In this document: positions 43,178-52,125 of the stretch, piece by piece
How the letters are laid out: every line of letters begins with the position of its first letter
How positions within the stretch are numbered: the first letter of the stretch is position 1
NCBI RefSeq assembly: GCF_014212125.1
Contig: NZ_JACJVP010000041.1
Span: 17,764 to 81,763 of the forward strand
Reading direction: 5' to 3'
DNA: 64,000 nucleotides
From: Cohnella nanjingensis
GTDB taxonomy: Bacteria; Bacillota; Bacilli; Paenibacillales; Paenibacillaceae
Notes under the pieces: generated by a model
Seen by the model: only the letters and a program-made list of their open reading frames with translations
Databases searched by the model: none
What the model was told of the DNA's origin: nothing
Position numbers and translations under genes: made by a program

Positions 43178-44350
43178 ATGAACAATAGATTGATTTATGC
43201 ATTGGCCTTCGGCGGCTTTCTTCTGGGAACGGTGGAATCCATCGTCGCCGGCATTATCGAGATGATCTCCGACGATCTCCACGTATCGCTCTCTTCGGTG
43301 GGATGGCTGGTTACTTCCTTCGCACTCGGTTTCGGCATCGGCAGCCCTATTCTCATCGCTCTTATGGCAAAACTGGACCGTAAGAGAGCGATGCTTATCG
43401 CGCTGGCGCTATTTGCTGCAGGCAACATTCTAGTCTTCCCTGTCCACAACTTTCCGCTGCTGCTAGCGCTCCGTCTATTTACCGGCTGCGGCGCCGGCGC
43501 CTTCATCGCCATCGCCTTTGCCGTTGCGATGAAATTGGTTGATGCAGACAAAGGGGCGAGCGCCATTGGCATTATTGCGACGGGGATCACTTCTTCGCTT
43601 GTCATCGGCATTCCTATAGGCACGCTGTTAAGCAAAGCGGCGGGTTGGCGATTCCTGTTTCTGGCAGTCGGATTGCTCGCTCTCATTCTCGGGTTGATCC
43701 TTGCGAGGTACATGCCGAGAATCGTCGGGTCACAGAAAGTTCCGCTTACCCGGCAATTCGGGGTGCTGAAAAATAAGGCGGTCATAACAGCCGTGCTGGT
43801 GTCGTTCTTCCTGGTATTCGATTACGGAATGCTGCTGACCTATCTGACGCCGTTTATCCAATCAGCCAGCCGTATGTCGACAGAGACCATCAGCCTTATT
43901 CTGCTGGTGGCCGGACTGTTCTCGATGGCCAGTTCCAGGCTGAGCGGGTTTTTCTCGGACAAGTGGGGGAGCAAATTGACCATCTACACTGGTCTTCTGG
44001 TGCAGGTAGCTATCCTCGTCGTATCGCCAGTGCTGGGACACTCCCTGTTCGGGATGATTGCGGTCGTTCTAATCTGGATGGCCTCCCTTTGGAGTACCAC
44101 TCCGGCATTGCAATTCTATCTGGTTTCCTTGTCCCCCCAAGCACCGGATATCGCCCAAAGTGTCAATCTGTCCTTCTTTCAATTCGGCCTGATGCTAGGC
44201 CCGTTGCTAGGGGGAGTGATTATCCGCTCGTCATCGGCGTCGAACCTGGGCTGGTCTTCCGGGATTGTGGCGCTCATTGCTCTGGTATTCGCCTTCCTAT
44301 CCTTCAAGGCCAGTGATAAGGTCGGCAGCAAAACGTATACAACGACGTAG
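43178..44350 (+). CDS. MFS efflux transporter
   Basis: The 390-residue protein has twelve hydrophobic segments and the DHA1 layout (LGTVESIVAGIIEMISDDL at helix 1; loop MAKLDRKRAM). ATG at 43178 follows GGAGGGTAAC; the frame is open further left but lacks a site. It is convergent with the HxlR-type gene that follows, and may export a toxic compound. Confidence 0.87.
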   Translation: MNNRLIYALAFGGFLLGTVESIVAGIIEMISDDLHVSLSSVGWLVTSFALGFGIGSPILIALMAKLDRKRAMLIALALFAAGNILVFPVHNFPLLLALRLFTGCGAGAFIAIAFAVAMKLVDADKGASAIGIIATGITSSLVIGIPIGTLLSKAAGWRFLFLAVGLLALILGLILARYMPRIVGSQKVPLTRQFGVLKNKAVITAVLVSFFLVFDYGMLLTYLTPFIQSASRMSTETISLILLVAGLFSMASSRLSGFFSDKWGSKLTIYTGLLVQVAILVVSPVLGHSLFGMIAVVLIWMASLWSTTPALQFYLVSLSPQAPDIAQSVNLSFFQFGLMLGPLLGGVIIRSSSASNLGWSSGIVALIALVFAFLSFKASDKVGSKTYTTT

Positions 44351-44370
44351 TTCTGGTGGGACTGACTTGT

Positions 44371-44703
44371 TCAGCTTAGCTTTCCCCACTCGGCCATCAA
44401 TTCAATGATCGGAATGAGCGACCGCCCTCTGGAAGTTAACGAGTACTCGACGCGTGGAGGCACTTCGGGATAGACAAAACGGAGGATCAGGGCATGATCC
44501 TCCATTTCCCGAAGCTGCTTGGTTAGCGATCCTTGGGAAATGTCGTTCAAGAAAGACTTGATCTCACTGAACCTTCGCGTCTCCCGGTTCAGAAACCACA
44601 GGATCGCCAGCTTCCAGCGGCCGGTCAGCACGTTCTGCGTCACAATCAGAGGCCACACTTCCTCTTGCTTCTTCGGAAAGAGGCACTCACACATTTTGGC
44701 CAT
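44371..44703 (-). CDS. HxlR family transcription regulator
   Basis: The 110-residue protein has the complete HxlR domain (TQNVLTGRWKLAILWFLNRE; RFSEIKSFLNDISQGSLTKQ; EYSLTSRGRSLIPII). ATG at 44703 is favoured because AAGGGG lies eight bases upstream; GTG at 44712 overlaps that site. A conserved-looking Cys (MCECLF) near the start could sense redox or electrophiles. It faces the MFS gene tail to tail. Confidence 0.87.
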   Translation of the reverse strand: MAKMCECLFPKKQEEVWPLIVTQNVLTGRWKLAILWFLNRETRRFSEIKSFLNDISQGSLTKQLREMEDHALILRFVYPEVPPRVEYSLTSRGRSLIPIIELMAEWGKLS

Positions 44704-44823
44704 TACACTCACCCCTTTGGACGCTCATAACATGCATGACAGCACAAGCGTCTTGTTTGCAAATTATTGAATGGTTTTTTGTCAGTCATCAAAGTTAAGC
44801 CAGCTCGCGGCTCGCATTTCTAA

Positions 44824-45405
44824 TCAATTTCGATGCGATTCGATCAGGGTAATCGCAGCTTGAACAATATCGGCCGGTGGTGCATCGGGACCGATCAGTC
44901 GCGCGGTCATGCAGAATCCTTCCATGAGCACGAAAAGCTGTCGTGACAGAGCTTCGGGTGATCGCAGATTCGCTTGCCTGCACATGTCCTCCAACCGCAG
45001 CACGACGGATTGCTTGTGACGGCTTGCAGCTTGGTTGACCATGTGGTCGGGAAAAGGATATTCCACCGCGACGGCTTGATAGAGACAGAAACTCGACTGC
45101 GGCGACTTCGAATGCTGGCTCGTGATTGCTTGGAGAAGCGCAAGCATCTGTTGCTCCGGTTTGGCCGCTCCTTGGATCGTCTTCTCGAACCATGTCCAAT
45201 ACATCTCACTGGAACGCTCCAGAATCGCAACGATCAAATGATCTTTGGACGAAAAGTGCTTGTACAACGTCATCTTCGTAACTCCGGATTCGGCGGCAAT
45301 TCGGTCGACGCCGATTGCATGGAAACCATTCGCGAAGAACAACTGGCTCGCGGTCACCATCAATTGCTCCCGAGCGACAGACTTCCGGTCATTTGCAACG
45401 CTCAT
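44824..45405 (-). CDS. TetR family transcription regulator
   Basis: The 193-residue protein has an N-terminal TetR helix-turn-helix (ASQLFFANGFHAIGVDRIAA ... VTKMTLYKHFSSKDHLI) and a helical ligand domain. AGAGGTG precedes ATG. Two near-identical palindromic sites lie just upstream, so it is self-repressing; the usual divergent partner is missing, and the next gene rightward is the response regulator 370 bases away. Confidence 0.88.
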   Translation of the reverse strand: MSVANDRKSVAREQLMVTASQLFFANGFHAIGVDRIAAESGVTKMTLYKHFSSKDHLIVAILERSSEMYWTWFEKTIQGAAKPEQQMLALLQAITSQHSKSPQSSFCLYQAVAVEYPFPDHMVNQAASRHKQSVVLRLEDMCRQANLRSPEALSRQLFVLMEGFCMTARLIGPDAPPADIVQAAITLIESHRN

Positions 45406-45429
45406 TTCACTTCACCTCTATAGTTGAAA

Positions 45430-45451
45430 GTATACAGATCGGTATGTATAC
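45430..45451. promoter_or_regulatory. TetR-type operator 1
   Basis: GTATAC-N10-GTATAC, 25-46 bases before the TetR gene. A second copy lies 40 bases further right, close to four helical turns away. Confidence 0.65.
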
Positions 45452-45469
45452 TGTCAATGAAAACCAATA

Positions 45470-45491
45470 GTATATAGACTTGTATGTATAC
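45470..45491. promoter_or_regulatory. TetR-type operator 2
   Basis: Near copy of operator 1 (GTATATAGACTTGTATGTATAC form is shared in most positions). Two sites suggest tight control or control of two directions. Confidence 0.6.
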
Positions 45492-45776
45492 GATTTGCGC
45501 CTAAGTTGACGACCCTTCTGAACGTTACTTATGATATGGTTTTCCGTATCACTTAAACGGCGAAAATTTATGGGATCCGACTCGGAGCCCTTTATGATTG
45601 GTGTATATTAATCAATATTTGCAAGTCGGGAGTCGCCGGATGGTTCCACTTCGGGCTTTAGAAGAAAATTAAGAATTACTTCAGAATAACTTTCCTATCA
45701 TCATAAGAAATTTTTTTATAGTATAAACTAGACGACATTGCTACCTAAACCCATATCGGCCCCCAGAGGTGAGCAA
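45492..45776. other. Intergenic region
   Basis: Contains copy 2 of the dispersed palindromic element (45526-45568) and an AT-rich promoter-like stretch at about 45660-45735 upstream of the response regulator gene. No gene is supported. Confidence 0.5.
45526..45568. repeat. Dispersed palindromic element, copy 2
   Basis: TTATGATATGGTTTTCCGTA and then CACTTAAACGGCGAAAATTT match the complement of copy 5 (53679-53732) in most positions. Confidence 0.6.
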
Positions 45777-46472
45777 ATGGAAAAGCCCGTCCACATTATG
45801 GTCGTGGAAGACGATGATGACATCAACCGCTTGTTATGCAGCGTCTTGCGCAAGAGCGGCTATGTCCCTCAGCCCGCTTATTCCGGGACGGAGGCCCTCC
45901 TCTATTTGGAAAAGCAGAAGTGGAACATGATTTTGCTCGATTTAATGCTCCCCGGGTTATCGGGTGAAGAGCTGCTTAACCGGATAGGCAAATATGGATC
46001 TATCCCGGTTCTGATCCTGTCGGCCAAAGAGGAACGGCAGACCAAAATCGACATGCTGCGGACAGGCGCGGACGATTATATCACGAAGCCTTTCGACATC
46101 GAGGAAGTGTCTGCACGCATCGATTCCCATTTGCGAAGATACAGGCGTGTCCCCACTCCCGCGGAGAATCAGCTGCTCAAGCATAAAAACGCAATCCTGG
46201 ACCTCGATGCGAAGAAGGTAACGGTCGGCGGATCGCCGCTTTCTTTGACAGCAAGAGAATACGACATATTAGCGCTGCTGATGACGTCACCGAAAAAGCT
46301 TTTTACAAAAGCGAACGTGTTCGAGAGCGTATGGGACGAGGCGTTTATCGGCGGCGAAGAGAACACGATCAATGTTCATGTGAGTAATCTGCGAAGCAAG
46401 CTGTCCAAAGCCGATCCCGGCGAGGAGTACATCGAAACGATCTGGGGCATGGGATACCGTCTGAAAGCTTAA
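45777..46472 (+). CDS. OmpR family response regulator
   Basis: The 231-residue protein has a receiver domain (acid pocket EDDDD at 11-15, phospho-acceptor Asp55, Lys near 104 in TKPFD) and a winged-helix DNA-binding domain (SPLSLTAREYDILALLMTSP; INVHVSNLRSKL). ATG at 45777 is preceded by AGAGGTGAG. It heads a rightward set with an ABC exporter and a histidine kinase, as in peptide-antibiotic sensing and export modules. Confidence 0.92.
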   Translation: MEKPVHIMVVEDDDDINRLLCSVLRKSGYVPQPAYSGTEALLYLEKQKWNMILLDLMLPGLSGEELLNRIGKYGSIPVLILSAKEERQTKIDMLRTGADDYITKPFDIEEVSARIDSHLRRYRRVPTPAENQLLKHKNAILDLDAKKVTVGGSPLSLTAREYDILALLMTSPKKLFTKANVFESVWDEAFIGGEENTINVHVSNLRSKLSKADPGEEYIETIWGMGYRLKA

Positions 46473-46556
46473 GTTTTTCTTACGAATTGCCTTCACCTTC
46501 TCTTAAGTTCCCGCCTTTACACTGAAGCCGTTCCAAGAGAGGAGGCTTTTGCAAAG

Positions 46557-47480
46557 ATGATCGATTATGTTCTTCGAACCAGCCAGCTTACCAAGCAATA
46601 CAAGGATCAATACGCATTGGATAAAGTCGACCTTGCCATTCCCAAAGGCTCCATTTACGGTTTTATCGGCCAAAATGGCGCAGGCAAATCGACGCTCATG
46701 CGCATTGTGTCCGGACTCTCCTTTCCGACCTCCGGCTCGATCGAGCTGTTCGGAAAAAACGCCGAAAAAGAAATCGTTCAATCCAGGAAGCGAATGGGAG
46801 CAATCATCGAAAGCCCGGCGCTATTCCCGCACATGACGGCCTATGAAAACATGGAAGTACACCGGCTCCAAAAAGGAGTTCCGGGAAAAGCGAACATAGG
46901 AAAAATCCTCGAATTGGTCGGGCTTCGGGAAACAGGCAGGAAGAAGGCGGGAAATTTCTCCATGGGCATGAAACAGCGTCTCGGCCTCGCCATCGCCCTG
47001 CTGGGAGATCCGGAATTTCTCATTCTTGACGAGCCTACGAACGGATTGGATCCGATGGGCGTTGTGGAAATGAGGGAATTGTTAAAGAGAATCAACCGTG
47101 AAACCGGGCTGACCATCCTCATCTCCAGCCACATTCTAAGCGAGCTTCATCAGTTGGCCACCCATTACGGGATCATTCATCGCGGAAAGCTTCTGGAGCA
47201 GTTGACAGTGAAAGAGTTAAACGAGAGGTGTCAGCATTATCTGCACATCAAGGTGAACGATCCCGACCGGGCCGCGGCGGTGATCGAACGAAAGCTGGAC
47301 ACAACCGAGTTCGAAGTGATGTCAGGCGGCGTCATCCGATTATTCAGGTATTTGGAGCATCCGGGCAAAGTCTCTTCCGAGCTGGCTGCCGCAGGTCTTG
47401 AAATCGAACAGTTCATGCCGATGGGCGAAGATTTGGAAAGCTATTTCGCGGGCCGAATCGGAGGTGCGGGGCATGAATAA
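46557..47480 (+). CDS. ABC transporter ATPase, BcrA-like
   Basis: The 307-residue protein has Walker A GQNGAGKST (38-46), signature FSMGMKQRLGL, Walker B FLILDEPTNGLDPMG and H-loop SSH. It resembles BcrA/SpaF-type ATPases of bacitracin or lantibiotic export. It overlaps the permease start by 8 bases. AGGAGG lies eleven bases upstream. Confidence 0.92.
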   Translation: MIDYVLRTSQLTKQYKDQYALDKVDLAIPKGSIYGFIGQNGAGKSTLMRIVSGLSFPTSGSIELFGKNAEKEIVQSRKRMGAIIESPALFPHMTAYENMEVHRLQKGVPGKANIGKILELVGLRETGRKKAGNFSMGMKQRLGLAIALLGDPEFLILDEPTNGLDPMGVVEMRELLKRINRETGLTILISSHILSELHQLATHYGIIHRGKLLEQLTVKELNERCQHYLHIKVNDPDRAAAVIERKLDTTEFEVMSGGVIRLFRYLEHPGKVSSELAAAGLEIEQFMPMGEDLESYFAGRIGGAGHE

Positions 47481-48240
47481 CTTGATTTTGTCGGAATGGT
47501 ACAAGTTGCGTAAGAACAGATCGTTCCGCAGCTTATGTCTGCTTCTGATCGTTGCGGCGGTTGCCTACCCGCTGTTTCAGTATTACGTACCGCCAAGGAA
47601 TGGACCCAAGATCACATTTACCGGGATCGAGTTGTTTGTTGATGCCGTCGGCATTAATGTGTATTTCCTCAAAATCACCCTTGGCGTTCTGGCCGGTTTC
47701 TTCATCTCAAGCGAATATTCCTCCGGCGCGATGAAGAGGACCGCATCAGCCGGAAGCAGCCGAATGCGGATTTATGGCGCGAAGCTGGCGGTGTACTCGT
47801 TCGGCGCCGTCATTATTGCCTTGTTGTTTCCCGTCATCAGTGTCATCGTCGGAAGTTCACTGACCGGATTCGGCCAGTTGACCGATGTCAACGCTACCGA
47901 ATATTTGTTCCGGACGCTCGGTTTTACCGTCTTGTTCGCGGCCGCCTTTGCTTCGATCGCCGCTTTATTGGCAATCGCGATGAGGGACAGCGGCAAATCG
48001 ATCGGGATTTCGCTCGTATTTTTCTTATTCGTCGATCTGATTACCAAACTGGCAACCCCCTACTTTCCCATAATAAAGACCATTTACGACTATTCGGTGT
48101 TCAACCTGTTCATGACGTCGATCCAATATAGGCTGGATAGCAACGACGATCTTCTTTTATCCCTCACCGTCCCGGTCCTGACATTCGCAGCTTTTGCGCT
48201 TCTGGGCATGTATGCGTTTCGCAGGAAAGAAATCAAATGA
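47473..48240 (+). CDS. ABC-2 type permease (lantibiotic-type exporter)
   Basis: The 255-residue protein has six hydrophobic segments, with an opening NNLILSEWYKLRKNRSFRS typical of BcrB/SpaE-like permeases and a cytoplasmic loop EYSSGAMKRTASAGSS. ATG at 47473 overlaps the ATPase stop. It forms the exporter with the preceding ATPase. Confidence 0.88.
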   Translation: MNNLILSEWYKLRKNRSFRSLCLLLIVAAVAYPLFQYYVPPRNGPKITFTGIELFVDAVGINVYFLKITLGVLAGFFISSEYSSGAMKRTASAGSSRMRIYGAKLAVYSFGAVIIALLFPVISVIVGSSLTGFGQLTDVNATEYLFRTLGFTVLFAAAFASIAALLAIAMRDSGKSIGISLVFFLFVDLITKLATPYFPIIKTIYDYSVFNLFMTSIQYRLDSNDDLLLSLTVPVLTFAAFALLGMYAFRRKEIK

Positions 48241-48261
48241 CAAAAGGCGGGTGGGAAGCAC

Positions 48262-49161
48262 GTGTTCATCGTGACGATCGTTTCGATCGGATTGGCGGCC
48301 GCTCTTTTCATCCGCCTTTTCTGCATGAAGCGGGAAATACGCAGAATCGCCTCTCAACTGCGGCAGTATAACAACTTCGAAACGGAAAAGAAAATCGATT
48401 TGTCGTTTATCGAGAAGGACATCGAAGCGCTGGCCGTTGAAATCAACCGGCAATCGGATTTGATCGTGCAGGCGAACGCCGAGAAAAGACGAACGGAAGA
48501 CGAGCTGAGACAAGCGGTCGCCAACATCTCGCATGACTTGCGCACGCCGCTAACATCCGTTTTCGGTTATATACAGCTGCTGGAATCTGGCGGATTAACC
48601 CCGCAGGAACAGAGAGAATCTATCGCGGTCATCAAAAACCGGATCAAACGGCTGCAGGCGCTGCTGAACGACTTTTTCGAGTTGTCCGTCATCGAATCCG
48701 TCGATTACCGCATGAGGCTGGAACGCCTCGACATGAGCCGCTTGCTCCCGGAAATCCTGATCGGTTACTACGACCGGTTTAACGAACGGCAGCTGAGTCC
48801 GAACATTCAAATTGTGGAGGAGGAAACGATCATTATCGCGGACGAACGGGCCGTCAGAAGAGTCGTGGAGAATCTGATTCTCAATTCGATCCGGCATGCA
48901 AAAGGCGACACGGTCATCCGGCTCGAGAAGCGCGGCATCGCAACCATTTTGACCATCTGCAACGAAGCCCGGCACTTGGCAGGCATCAATCTCGATTTGC
49001 TGTTCAACCGGTTTTACATGGCGGATCAGACCAGAGCGGGGATTGGCAGCGGTCTCGGTTTGTCGATAGCCAGAAGCCTCATGCTGAGAATGAACGGAAA
49101 ACTTACGGCCGAGCTGATCGACGATCACTTGCACATGAAGTGCGAGTGGAAGTCCGGATAA
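48262..49161 (+). CDS. Sensor histidine kinase
   Basis: The 299-residue protein has a single N-terminal membrane segment (residues 1-21), a dimerisation domain with NISHDLRTPLTSVFGYIQLL (His91) and an ATPase domain (N-box ENLILNSIRHAK, GSGLGLSIARSLM). It starts at GTG. With no outer domain to speak of, it probably senses within the membrane, like intramembrane kinases paired with such exporters. Partner is the OmpR-type protein at 45777. Confidence 0.9.
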   Translation: MFIVTIVSIGLAAALFIRLFCMKREIRRIASQLRQYNNFETEKKIDLSFIEKDIEALAVEINRQSDLIVQANAEKRRTEDELRQAVANISHDLRTPLTSVFGYIQLLESGGLTPQEQRESIAVIKNRIKRLQALLNDFFELSVIESVDYRMRLERLDMSRLLPEILIGYYDRFNERQLSPNIQIVEEETIIIADERAVRRVVENLILNSIRHAKGDTVIRLEKRGIATILTICNEARHLAGINLDLLFNRFYMADQTRAGIGSGLGLSIARSLMLRMNGKLTAELIDDHLHMKCEWKSG

Positions 49162-49217
49162 TCCTACAGCAGCATGCGTTTCTTCAACCTGTAACAAACA
49201 AGAGAGGTGCGTAGTTC

Positions 49218-49517
49218 GTGCGGCATGAACAGAAACTCCTTATTTTGACGGCCGGCTACGGAGTCGGTCATACGAAAGTCGCTCAAGCTAGGTTTTCGCG
49301 CATATATTTGGGACTTCATTATCCGTCGGACTGTATCGCCGGAGGCTTGATCGGTACATGCAGCGCTCTGTTCATTGTTGTCTTGACGTGGTGTTTGACG
49401 GGGAAGCATGTACAAGCAGCGGGGGATCTGTTTCACCATAAAGGGCTCATGCTTTTGTGGCTTGGATTTGTATCGTTCGTTGTATTTATGATCATGCGAT
49501 TTTCTAACACGAAATAA
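49218..49517 (+). pseudogene. Chimeric remnant: glycosyltransferase start joined to PAP2 phosphatase end
   Basis: The 99-residue frame (GTG start) begins QKLLILTAGYGVGHTKVAQA, the N-terminal signature of UgtP/MGDG synthase-type glycosyltransferases, then switches at about residue 25 to SRIYLGLHYPSDCIAGG, the last catalytic motif (SRxxxxxHxxxD) of PAP2 phosphatases, and ends in two membrane helices. Both genes are too short: the PAP2 part lacks its first two motifs and the transferase lacks everything after the first strand. An in-frame deletion between two neighbouring lipid-related genes explains it. A functional protein is unlikely. Confidence 0.7.
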
Positions 49518-50027
49518 AACCGCCGTATGCAGGAGTACGATGCCTCCCTGACGCAGTGTTTTTAGATTTGGTTACAAAATGCCTTCCTTCAACGCGCGGT
49601 AAATGATCTGGTGGTCGAACAGGCTGTTCGACCAAGCGAACGAGCTGCGCTTAAATGGAAATCGAAAGTATCGTCGCTCGAACGGAAGCCCGACCAGATC
49701 ATTCCCGTCATATCGACTGGCATACCCGCCTCGTCGCGCAAGAGCGTATCGGACGGCACTCAGGTCGATGGGTACTTTCGGAAGCTTGAAGCCGAATTGG
49801 CCGACGACGAGGAAGACTCTTTTTGCCTCGACCCACAGGTCGATCATCTTGCTGGAAGCGGACTGAAGCCCGTATGCCTCAATCCTTCAATACCCAACAC
49901 CATAATGAATTTTTCGCCGTCACTTATGGTACGGTTCAGCTTAACGGGTCTATCGGCGAAATATACGAAAGGAGCTGTCGCGGCGCAAGATTGCCAATGT
50001 TTTATATCTGACTTCGGTTTCTGATCA
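49518..50027. other. Region without an intact gene; possible degraded coding sequence
   Basis: Open frames occur on both strands but none has a start, site and family together. The + strand frame at 49611-49870 reads KWKSKVSSLERKPDQIIPV and DDEEDSFCLDPQVDHL, which has coding-like composition and may be a gene fragment. Copy 3 of the dispersed palindrome lies at 49909-49962. Confidence 0.4.
49909..49962. repeat. Dispersed palindromic element, copy 3
   Basis: TTTTTCGCCGTCACTTATGG and then TACGGTTCAG match the left half of copy 5 almost exactly; the right half is degenerate and ends CGGCGAAAT. Confidence 0.7.
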
Positions 50028-50684
50028 TTAATCGTTCGTAAACGATTCCGTTTGAACCAAACCGATATTGACTGCCTCCCAGAGGTATAGGGATACGATA
50101 GTAGAATAAGGCTTCCATTCGACATGTTTACGTTTCAATTGAGATTTGCTGTCGTTCTCTTCGGATGAATAAAGCCATTCCGCAGCACGGTTAAGTCCAC
50201 TGTCCCCAAAAGACAAGACATCCTGTCTTCCTAAATAGAAAATGAGAAACATCTTTGCGGTCCACCGACCAATACCCTTTATTGAGACCAATAAACGAAT
50301 GACTTCCTCGTCGTCCATGTTTTGAAACGCATGAAAATCGAGAGAGCCTTCTTTCACACATTCGGCGGTGTTCCGGATATAGGCGAGCTTGTTCTTAGAT
50401 AATCCCGCAGAACGCAGACTCTCCTCCGTTGCGGCTAGGATGGTATCTGGCGTTATCGTCCCGCATATCTGTTCAACTCTGCGGAAGATTGTCTCTGCGG
50501 CTTTGACCGAAAGCTGTTGGCCGATTAACGATCTTGCCAGATAGTTGAATCCATCCTGCTGATTTGGTATGCAGATGTTTCCGATCCGATTTATCAGCTT
50601 GTCCAGCAAAGGATCGTTGCTGCATAATTCACGTACACAATGGCTGTATGGGTTAATATCGAAGAGATATCGCAATTTAATCAT
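50028..50684 (-). CDS. alkA: DNA-3-methyladenine glycosylase, AlkA/HhH-GPD type
   Basis: The 218-residue protein has the HhH-GPD core: hairpin LVSIKGIGRWTAKMF followed by YLGRQDVLSFGDSGLNRA, where the Asp in FGDSG is the expected catalytic residue. It should remove alkylated bases from DNA. It overlaps the TetR gene by 8 bases (ATGATTAA) and is translationally coupled to it, so the repressor controls alkylation repair. Confidence 0.87.
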   Translation of the reverse strand: MIKLRYLFDINPYSHCVRELCSNDPLLDKLINRIGNICIPNQQDGFNYLARSLIGQQLSVKAAETIFRRVEQICGTITPDTILAATEESLRSAGLSKNKLAYIRNTAECVKEGSLDFHAFQNMDDEEVIRLLVSIKGIGRWTAKMFLIFYLGRQDVLSFGDSGLNRAAEWLYSSEENDSKSQLKRKHVEWKPYSTIVSLYLWEAVNIGLVQTESFTND

Positions 50685-51270
50685 CCTTTCTTGTTACAGT
50701 CCAACTGAACAAGTGGGAATCAACGAGCGTATGAGCCGCTCTTGAGAATATATCGGGGTTAAAATCGGACTTTTTCATGTAAGAAAGCATAATAGCCCCA
50801 TTACATAACATACGTAATAATTCTGCCATTTCAAATGGACGAGCAGCACCAGCCTCTTCTGCTAATCTTGCGATGCGGTTCCAGTTTTCTTCCGTACCTT
50901 TGACCGCCCTTATATGATTCTGATGGGAGGAGTCCGGAAATTCGACTGTTGTATTTACAAAGGGACAACCACGATATCCGGGTGTTTTCATCTTCTCTAC
51001 AAATCGATCAATGAGAGCATGCAACTGCATTGCGCTTGAATTCGGATGTTGAAGCTGCACTTCCTCCAAATCTTTCGCATTCAGATCTTCGTGATATTCC
51101 AAATAAGCCGCAACCAAATCGTCTTTAGATGCAAAATTCCGATAGAAGCTCGATTTGACAACGCCCGATTCCAGTATAATACGGTCAATTCCGACGGCTC
51201 GGATACCCTCTCTGTAAAACAAATCCGATGCCACTTGAAGAATTCGATTTTTCGCTGTCGCTCTTGGCAT
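50677..51270 (-). CDS. TetR family transcription regulator
   Basis: The 197-residue protein has a TetR DNA-binding domain (RILQVASDLFYREGIRAVG ... SSFYRNFASKDDLVAAYLE) and a helical ligand domain with GCPFVNTTVEF, as in YxaF/LmrA-like TetR regulators. ATG at 51270 follows GGGTGA. The palindrome GGTAC-N6-GTACC occurs before this gene and before the divergent DinB gene, so it likely represses both. Confidence 0.88.
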   Translation of the reverse strand: MPRATAKNRILQVASDLFYREGIRAVGIDRIILESGVVKSSFYRNFASKDDLVAAYLEYHEDLNAKDLEEVQLQHPNSSAMQLHALIDRFVEKMKTPGYRGCPFVNTTVEFPDSSHQNHIRAVKGTEENWNRIARLAEEAGAARPFEMAELLRMLCNGAIMLSYMKKSDFNPDIFSRAAHTLVDSHLFSWTVTRKDD

Positions 51271-51320
51271 GAAATCACCCGTCAATTAATTAATTGAATA
51301 ATGAACAAATTTGATATTAA

Positions 51321-51340
51321 AAGGTACAGAACAGTACCTT
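51321..51340. promoter_or_regulatory. TetR-type operator before the tetR-alkA operon
   Basis: Perfect inverted repeat AAGGTAC-AGAACA-GTACCTT. Confidence 0.75.
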
Positions 51341-51439
51341 TTAATAATAGCCACTACACTGAGAATTGTCAATTTTTACGAGGAATATACGGCGATTATG
51401 AATTTGACAAGATTTTCAAATAGCTGTATGATCATCGAA

Positions 51440-51458
51440 AAGGTACAGATCAGTACCG
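51440..51458. promoter_or_regulatory. TetR-type operator before the dinB-like gene
   Basis: AAGGTACAGATCAGTACCG, the same palindrome as at 51321 with one end base changed, about 60 bases before the DinB-like start. Sharing of the site ties both transcripts to one repressor. Confidence 0.75.
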
Positions 51459-51519
51459 TTTATATTCCGGTGCATTACACAGTCTGTCTTTTTTAAATTT
51501 ATAAATGGAGGGAATTCAA

Positions 51520-51993
51520 ATGACGACAACAGAGAAACTAGTAAGTACATGGGATGCCTGCTTTGACAAGGAAAGCGGCTGGTTTCCCCCGCTTGAACGC
51601 GCACTGCAAGGGTTAACAGCTGTACAGGCATGCTGGAGAATGGATGGGAAAGAGATGAATACGATCAAGGAATTGGTCAACCACATCTTATTCTACAAGT
51701 CACAGTTGCTGTCTAGCCTGACAGGTTCGACAGACGCTCCATCAACAGACACAAGTTTTGATGCGGGCACCCGTGTGATTAGAGAGGAAGAGTGGCAGGA
51801 AACAGTTGAAAAATTGAAACATATTCACACAAGCATTCGTGAGAAGCTTTCAGCATTGAGCGATCAAGATTTGCTGAGCGAATTAGATGGGGTCACGATT
51901 GACCAATCGGTATCGAATCTTGTTCTCCACGACATCTACCATACCGGTCAAATCATCTTCATCCGCAGAATGCAAGGTTCATGGTCAGTTTGA
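51520..51993 (+). CDS. DinB family protein
   Basis: The 157-residue four-helix protein has the DinB metal-site pattern with His in LVNHILFYK and HDIYHTGQI. DinB-like proteins are metal-dependent thiol-linked enzymes or damage-induced proteins. ATG at 51520 is six bases after GGAGGG. Divergent from tetR-alkA with a shared operator type. Confidence 0.85.
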   Translation: MTTTEKLVSTWDACFDKESGWFPPLERALQGLTAVQACWRMDGKEMNTIKELVNHILFYKSQLLSSLTGSTDAPSTDTSFDAGTRVIREEEWQETVEKLKHIHTSIREKLSALSDQDLLSELDGVTIDQSVSNLVLHDIYHTGQIIFIRRMQGSWSV

Positions 51994-52125
51994 CCTTCAT
52001 CGAATCATGAAACAAATTAGCAGCGTCCAACTTAAACTTTTCTTAAAGTTCGAATCGGCGCTGCTTTTTTTCGATTTACATCGAATTATCCCATAAGCAA
52101 TCTGAACCTACTTCCTACGGGGGGC

